Assembly (NCBI RefSeq): GCF_902506495.1
Contig: NZ_LR733264.1
Location: 2,212,649 to 2,276,648, forward strand
Reading direction: 5' to 3'
Source of the DNA: Pseudomonas sp. 8O
GTDB lineage: Bacteria > Pseudomonadota > Gammaproteobacteria > Pseudomonadales > Pseudomonadaceae
Length of the DNA stretch: 64,000 bases
Part shown: piece after piece, positions 59,433 through 64,000 of the stretch
Layout of the letters: each line of letters opens with the position of its first letter
Position numbering within the stretch: the stretch's first letter is position 1
Notes under the pieces: model-generated
Told to the model about the DNA's origin: nothing
What the model saw: only the letters and a program-made list of their open reading frames with translations
Databases searched by the model: none
Program-made: the position numbers and the translations under genes

Positions 59433-60800
59433 ATGACGACTTTCGCTGCTGTGCAGGAAGCCCAGGATTTCCTGGCCAGCAATCCCGATATCGAGCTGAT
59501 CGAGCTGTTCATCCTCGACGCCAATGGCGTGCCGCGCGGCAAGCTGCTGCACCGCGAGGAGCTGCTGGCGCTGTACCAGAGCGGCCGACCGTTGCCGAGC
59601 ACCATGCTCGGGCTGTCCATCCAGGGCGAGGATGTCGAGGATTCCGGTCTGGTCTGGGAGGTGGGCGATATCGACTGCCGCGCCTATCCGCTGCCCGGCA
59701 GCCTGGTGCGCCTGCCCTGGCGACAGATGCCCACCGCCGCCGTGCAGGTGTCGATGCACCCGACCGAAGGTCTGCCGGCCACGCCGGCCGATCCACGCCA
59801 ACTGCTGATCCGGGTGATCGAGCAGCTCGAAGCCGAGGGGTATTACCCGGTGATGGCCTGCGAACTGGAGTTCTACCTGCTCGACCAGAAACGTGATGCC
59901 CAGGGCCGACCGCAGCCGGCGCTGGATGCCGACGGCGGCCGCCCACGGCAGACCCAGGTCTACGGCCTGCGCGAGCTGGAACAGATCGAACCCTTCCTGC
60001 GTGATCTCTATGCCGCGTGCAAGGCGCAGGGCATTCCCGCGCGCACGGCGATTTCCGAGTACGCCCCCGGCCAAGTGGAAATCACCCTGGAACATGGCCC
60101 GGTGCTGGCGGCTATGGATCAAGCGGTGCGCTACAAGCGCCTGGTCAAGGGCGTGGCGCACCGCCATGGGATGCAGGCCTGCTTCATGGCCAAGCCCTTC
60201 GATGATCTGGCCGGTACCGGCATGCACATGCATGTCAGCCTGGCCGATGCACAGGGCACCAACCTGTTCGCCAGCATCGATCCCGCCGGCACGCCGCTGC
60301 TGCGCCAGGCCGTCGGCGGCATGCTCGCCAGTCTGCTCGACTCGTTGCTGCTGTTCTGCCCCAACGCCAATTCCTACCGGCGTTTTCAGGCCAACAGCTA
60401 CGCACCGCTGGCACCGACCTGGGGCGTGGACAACCGCACCGTCAGCCTGCGCGTGCCCGGCGGCCCGGCAAACACCCGGCATGTCGAGCACCGTATCTGC
60501 GGCGCCGACGCCAACCCCTATCTCGCTGCGGCGGCGATTCTCGCCGGGATTCACCGTGGCATTGCTGATCGCCTCGACCCCGGCGCGCCGGTGGAAGGCA
60601 ATGGCTATGCCCAGGCCAAGACCCTGTTGCCGACCGAGTGGCTGGCTTCGATCCAGGCACTGGAGCGCTCCAGCTGGGCGCGCGATGCCTTTGGCGCGGA
60701 CTTTCTCAAGGTCTTTCTCGCGGTCAAGCGTGCCGAGTATCGCCAGTTCATGGGCGAGGTCGGTGAGCAGGACTGGCGCTGGTATTTGAGTAATGCCTGA
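59433..60800 (+). CDS. Glutamylpolyamine synthetase (glutamine synthetase family)
   Basis: A 455-residue glutamine synthetase-fold enzyme of the PuuA/PauA group, which adds glutamate to putrescine or other polyamines at the start of their breakdown. Family blocks are LFILDANGVPRGKLLHR, MACELEFYLLD (first metal ligands), GQVEITLEHGP and NSYRRFQANSYAPLAPTWG. The ATG at 59433 has no strong site. It pairs functionally with the oxidoreductase downstream, from which a REP palindrome separates it. Confidence 0.88.
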   Translation: MTTFAAVQEAQDFLASNPDIELIELFILDANGVPRGKLLHREELLALYQSGRPLPSTMLGLSIQGEDVEDSGLVWEVGDIDCRAYPLPGSLVRLPWRQMPTAAVQVSMHPTEGLPATPADPRQLLIRVIEQLEAEGYYPVMACELEFYLLDQKRDAQGRPQPALDADGGRPRQTQVYGLRELEQIEPFLRDLYAACKAQGIPARTAISEYAPGQVEITLEHGPVLAAMDQAVRYKRLVKGVAHRHGMQACFMAKPFDDLAGTGMHMHVSLADAQGTNLFASIDPAGTPLLRQAVGGMLASLLDSLLLFCPNANSYRRFQANSYAPLAPTWGVDNRTVSLRVPGGPANTRHVEHRICGADANPYLAAAAILAGIHRGIADRLDPGAPVEGNGYAQAKTLLPTEWLASIQALERSSWARDAFGADFLKVFLAVKRAEYRQFMGEVGEQDWRWYLSNA

Positions 60801-60809
60801 CTAAACAGC

Positions 60810-60867
60810 ATCGCGGCTGAAGCCGCTCCTACGGGTTAAGCATGGTAGGAGCGGCTTCAGCCGCGAT
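60810..60867. repeat. Perfect REP palindrome
   Basis: Two 23-bp arms, 60810-60832 and 60845-60867, are exact reverse complements around a 12-base loop (GGGTTAAGCATG). The core word GGAGCGGCTTCAGCC is a classic Pseudomonas REP. It lies between the two polyamine genes, starting nine bases after the first stop codon. Confidence 0.9.
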
Positions 60868-60906
60868 CCAAGATTCATCGGTGCGAACGCACCTCAAGGA
60901 CATGCA

Positions 60907-62220
60907 ATGAACGCGATCAACCAAGCTGTCAAACCCGCCGCCGAGCGCGCGCCTTCCTACTACTCGGCCTCGCTCAATTTCGAGACCGACTACCCGACGC
61001 TGCAGGGCAGCGTGACCGTTGACGTGGCCATCATCGGTGGCGGTTTCACCGGCATCGCCACGGCAGTCGAGCTGGCCGAGCGTGGCCTCAAGGTGGCCGT
61101 GGTGGAAACCAACAAGGTCGGTTGGGGCGCCAGTGGGCGCAACGGCGGTCAGGTCACCGGCAGCCTCTCTGGCGACGAGGCCATGCGCAAGCAGATGCGC
61201 AACACGCTGGGCGATGAGGTGGACGACTTCATCTGGCACCTGCGCTGGCGCGGTCACGAGATCATCAAGAACCGCGTGACCAAATACGGCATCGACTGCG
61301 ACCTCAAACACGGCCATCTGCATACCGCGATGAAAGCCAGCCATATGGACGAGCTCAAGGCGACCTACGACGAGGCGTTGCGCCGTGGCATGGGCGAGGA
61401 TGTCACCCTGCTCGACGCCGCCGGTGTACGTTCCCAGCTCAGCAGCGATCTGTATTGCGGCGCCCTGAAGAACACCCGCAACATGCACCTGCACCCGCTC
61501 AACCTGTGCATCGGCGAGGCCAAGGCCGCCGAGAGCCTCGGCGCGCTGATCTTCGAACATTCCGAGGTGCTGGATATCGTCCACGGCCCGCGTCCGGCAG
61601 TGGTCACCACGGGCGGACGCATCGAGGCCAAGCAGGTACTGCTGGCCGGCGACGTCTATCACAAGCTCGAACGGCGCACGCTCAAGGGCCTGATCTTCCC
61701 GGCCATGGGCGGCATCGTTACTACCGCGCCGCTGGGCGAGCTGGCCAAGGAAATCAACCCGCAGGACCTGGCGGTGTACGACTGCCGCTTCGTGCTCGAC
61801 TACTACCGCATGACCGCCGATGGCCGCTTGTTGTTCGGCGGTGGTTGCAACTACTCCGGACGTGATTCGCGCGATATCGCCGGCGAGCTGCGTCCGTGCA
61901 TCGAGAGCACCTTCCCGCAACTCAAGGGCGTGCAGATCGACTACCAGTGGAGCTGCGCCATGGGCATCGTGATGAACCGCATCCCGCAGCTGGGCAAGCT
62001 CTCGTCCAACGTCTGGTACTGCCAGGGCTACTCCGGCCACGGTATCGCCACCACCCACATCATGGGCGAGATCATGGCCAAGGCGATCACTGGCGATCTG
62101 GAGCAATACGACACCTTTGCCGCCTGCAAGCACATCAAGGTGCCGCTGGGCGACCAGCTCGGCAATCCGATGCTGGCGGCGGGCATGTGGTACTACCAGA
62201 TGCTCGAGAAGCTGCGCTGA
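60907..62220 (+). CDS. FAD-dependent glutamylpolyamine oxidoreductase (PuuB/PauB-like)
   Basis: A 437-residue DAO-family flavoenzyme that probably oxidises the gamma-glutamylated polyamine to an aldehyde. The FAD motif is IIGGGFTGIATAVELAERG at about residue 41-60, followed by WGASGRNGGQVTGSLSG; the C-terminal CQGYSGHGIATTHIMGE is conserved in the family. P. aeruginosa has several PauB paralogues, so the exact substrate is uncertain. Confidence 0.88.
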   Translation: MNAINQAVKPAAERAPSYYSASLNFETDYPTLQGSVTVDVAIIGGGFTGIATAVELAERGLKVAVVETNKVGWGASGRNGGQVTGSLSGDEAMRKQMRNTLGDEVDDFIWHLRWRGHEIIKNRVTKYGIDCDLKHGHLHTAMKASHMDELKATYDEALRRGMGEDVTLLDAAGVRSQLSSDLYCGALKNTRNMHLHPLNLCIGEAKAAESLGALIFEHSEVLDIVHGPRPAVVTTGGRIEAKQVLLAGDVYHKLERRTLKGLIFPAMGGIVTTAPLGELAKEINPQDLAVYDCRFVLDYYRMTADGRLLFGGGCNYSGRDSRDIAGELRPCIESTFPQLKGVQIDYQWSCAMGIVMNRIPQLGKLSSNVWYCQGYSGHGIATTHIMGEIMAKAITGDLEQYDTFAACKHIKVPLGDQLGNPMLAAGMWYYQMLEKLR

Positions 62221-62314
62221 CAGAGGGAGTATGTCAGTACGTGGCCTGGGGCGAGTGTAGCGATACGTGGGATATGGCCGATGGGTATCGCTGCACTCAA
62301 TCCATCTTGAGGCG

Positions 62315-64000
62315 CTACGGAGCAGCTTTGCTCCGCCGAGGCGTAACGGCTGCCGACGGCCGCTCCTCGCGCTCGTTGGTGAATGTCACTGGCCGTGAAC
62401 CGTCGGCGTTGAGCTGGAGGATGCGCTTGGGTCGGCCCTGTTCGTCGAAGAACACCTGGCCGAGGCCTGCGCTGTTCCACAGGCGTTCGCCCGAGCGGCT
62501 GCGGTCGGGGATCAGTGGGGTGACGCGCATACGGCGGCGCTTGGTCAGCCAGTTGAGCGGCGACCAGGGCGCGTAGAGCCAGCGATTGAGGCGGTCGAAC
62601 CAGTCCAGCAGGTCAGCTGGAAATTCGTTCTTGATGCCACTGCTGGTGATCTGCCAGATGGTCGGGCTGGCGCGGTGATGACGGATGTTCACGCGGTAGA
62701 CGAAGGAGTAATGCACATCGCCGGAGAGGATGACGAAATCCCCCGGCGTACGCGAATGGCGGAAGATGTTCATCATCACGCTGGCCGCGCCGCGGTGGGC
62801 CATCCAGTTTTCTGCGTCGACCATCAGAGGGTGGCCGGCGAGGGTGAACAGTTTCTGAATGCCCTCGATCAGCTTCACGCCGAACATCGGTGCCGGCGAG
62901 ACGATGATGCAGCTGGGGTGATCGAGCAGCGCCTGCTGGAAGTCGCACAGCGCTTCCCAGTCCATCAGCCCCGAGGGTTTCGACAGGTGCCCTTCACTGC
63001 GCCAGCGGCGCGTGCGGGTATCCAGCACCAGTAGCGCCGGCGTGGTCGGCAGCACGTAGTGCCACTGTTCGAAAGCCTGTAACTGGTCGATCAGCGCGTC
63101 CTGCGTCTTGGACTGCAAGTGATTGTCCTGGCGCTGCTGCAGCAGTTCGGCAAAGGCCTGCAGCGGCTCATCGAATACGTCCGGGTTGTTGCCCCAGCCC
63201 TGGCACAACAGATAGGCGAGCAGGGCGTTGCCGATGATCCGCTTGGAGAACGGATGACCGTAAGCGGTCTGCTCCCAGCGCGCGGAGAGGTTCCAGTCAT
63301 CGGTGACATCGTGGTCGTCGAAGATCATCAGCGTCGGCAGGTGGGCGAACACCCGCGCAGCCTGGCCGAGGGTCTGGCGGAAGGCCTCGATGCGTTCGCG
63401 CTCGCGGGTGTAACGCTGCTGCTGTTCCTCGTCCAGCGGCGGCTGCTCTTCGCTGATCAGCGTCCAGGGCAGCGGCGACCAGACCAGCAGGTACATGGCG
63501 ATCATCTCGGCGAAGGTCACCAGATGATTGTCGGCACTGCTGCTGGTGAAGACCGGCTTCTCCACGCCGCCAAAGAACTTGTCGCGCAGGGTCTGGTTGC
63601 TCTTCACCGCTGGCAGCAGGTTGGCGCGTTGGTAGTAGCCGACCGGGTTGGCGTAGAGCGCCTGGCTGTCCTCGACCACGGCACCGTCGAGAAACTCGTC
63701 GAACAGGCCGAGGCGGGCGATCAACTGGTGGATGGCGCACAGCATTGGGCCGGCGACATCGTCGACATAGACCTGATCACCGCTCATCAGCAACAGCGCC
63801 GGGCGCTGCTTGGCTTCGGGCTGACTTGCCAGCAGGCGGTCGGCGCAGAGCAGGCCGTCATCAGCCGCATGGTGCGGCTTGCGGCAGGAGCCGTGGAGCA
63901 GGTGGTCGACACGTGAGCGCAGGACGAAATCGGCATGCTCGACGCCGTCGTAAAGCAGGTGCGGCGCCCAATCGCGCATGCCTTGCGGAGCATCGTCGTC
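62315..64000 (-). CDS. PhoD-like alkaline phosphatase-family protein (partial, N-terminus outside window)
   Basis: The frame is open from the right edge of the window to 62315, so the gene is cut at its 5' end; an internal ATG at 63979 would give 554 residues. Metal-binding blocks of PhoD-like phosphatases are present: LLLMSGDQVYVDDVAG, MIFDDHDVTDDWNLS and ILSGDVHYSF. These enzymes are usually calcium-dependent phosphodiesterase/phosphatases. No signal sequence can be seen because the start is missing. Low confidence in substrate. Confidence 0.84.
   Translation of the reverse strand, partial: DDDAPQGMRDWAPHLLYDGVEHADFVLRSRVDHLLHGSCRKPHHAADDGLLCADRLLASQPEAKQRPALLLMSGDQVYVDDVAGPMLCAIHQLIARLGLFDEFLDGAVVEDSQALYANPVGYYQRANLLPAVKSNQTLRDKFFGGVEKPVFTSSSADNHLVTFAEMIAMYLLVWSPLPWTLISEEQPPLDEEQQQRYTRERERIEAFRQTLGQAARVFAHLPTLMIFDDHDVTDDWNLSARWEQTAYGHPFSKRIIGNALLAYLLCQGWGNNPDVFDEPLQAFAELLQQRQDNHLQSKTQDALIDQLQAFEQWHYVLPTTPALLVLDTRTRRWRSEGHLSKPSGLMDWEALCDFQQALLDHPSCIIVSPAPMFGVKLIEGIQKLFTLAGHPLMVDAENWMAHRGAASVMMNIFRHSRTPGDFVILSGDVHYSFVYRVNIRHHRASPTIWQITSSGIKNEFPADLLDWFDRLNRWLYAPWSPLNWLTKRRRMRVTPLIPDRSRSGERLWNSAGLGQVFFDEQGRPKRILQLNADGSRPVTFTNEREERPSAAVTPRRSKAAP

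Overview
The window is Pseudomonas chromosome, most likely the P. mendocina/P. aeruginosa side of the genus. The protein families, high GC content, REP-like repeats and near-continuous conservation of gene order with the P. aeruginosa segment running from ubiC-ubiA-phoBR down to rpmBG and the putrescine genes all support this. That synteny call is from memory of the P. aeruginosa map, not from a search.

Left end (1-15.6 kb). The tail of an rRNA operon (5S rRNA and terminator) and repeat-rich spacer lead to a small PilZ gene, then to an accessory block of 15 flagellar genes. Two arms diverge from a low-GC intergenic region: fliM-fliN-fliP-fliQ-fliR-flhB-flhA leftward, and a sigma-54-type activator (lafK-like)-fliE-F-G-H-I-J-flgM-flgN rightward. 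The order matches lateral (second) flagellar systems known in Vibrio and Aeromonas, not the polar fleQ/fleSR cluster of Pseudomonas. Only export apparatus, MS ring, C ring, FliE adaptor and the FlgM/FlgN regulator and chaperone are here. Hook, rod, filament, stator and sigma-28 genes are absent from the window. FliM lacks the N-terminal CheY-binding peptide and FliG has changed torque-helix residues, so the motor may not respond to chemotaxis.

Core region (15.6-49.2 kb). Conserved housekeeping genes follow. They include ubiC-ubiA, phoB-phoR (with a PHO box, and a MITE-like element between the two genes), a CBS/CorC-type membrane protein, a decayed rubredoxin locus before a rubredoxin reductase gene, an HU gene and an SCP2 gene. 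Next come oxyR-recG-HDOD, a nucleoside-diphosphate-sugar epimerase-like gene with an AraC regulator, a LysE exporter, and the yicC-gmk-rpoZ-spoT-ridA run. Then rph, crc, pyrE, coaBC-dut-algC-argB, radC, an orphan peptide-binding protein, and rpmB-rpmG.

Right end (49.2-64 kb). This part is more variable. It holds a receiver-HDOD protein converging on a membrane GGDEF-EAL protein, and a desaturase divergent from an AraC regulator that is translationally coupled to an FAD oxidoreductase. It also holds an unusual chemoreceptor with a C-terminal sensor-like domain, a glutamylpolyamine synthetase and amine oxidoreductase pair separated by a perfect REP palindrome, and the start-truncated end of a PhoD-like phosphatase.

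The most interesting material is the lateral-type flagellar island, a family of MITE-like elements that abut stop codons, and the rubredoxin relic. No CRISPR array, transposase gene, prophage gene or tRNA was seen.
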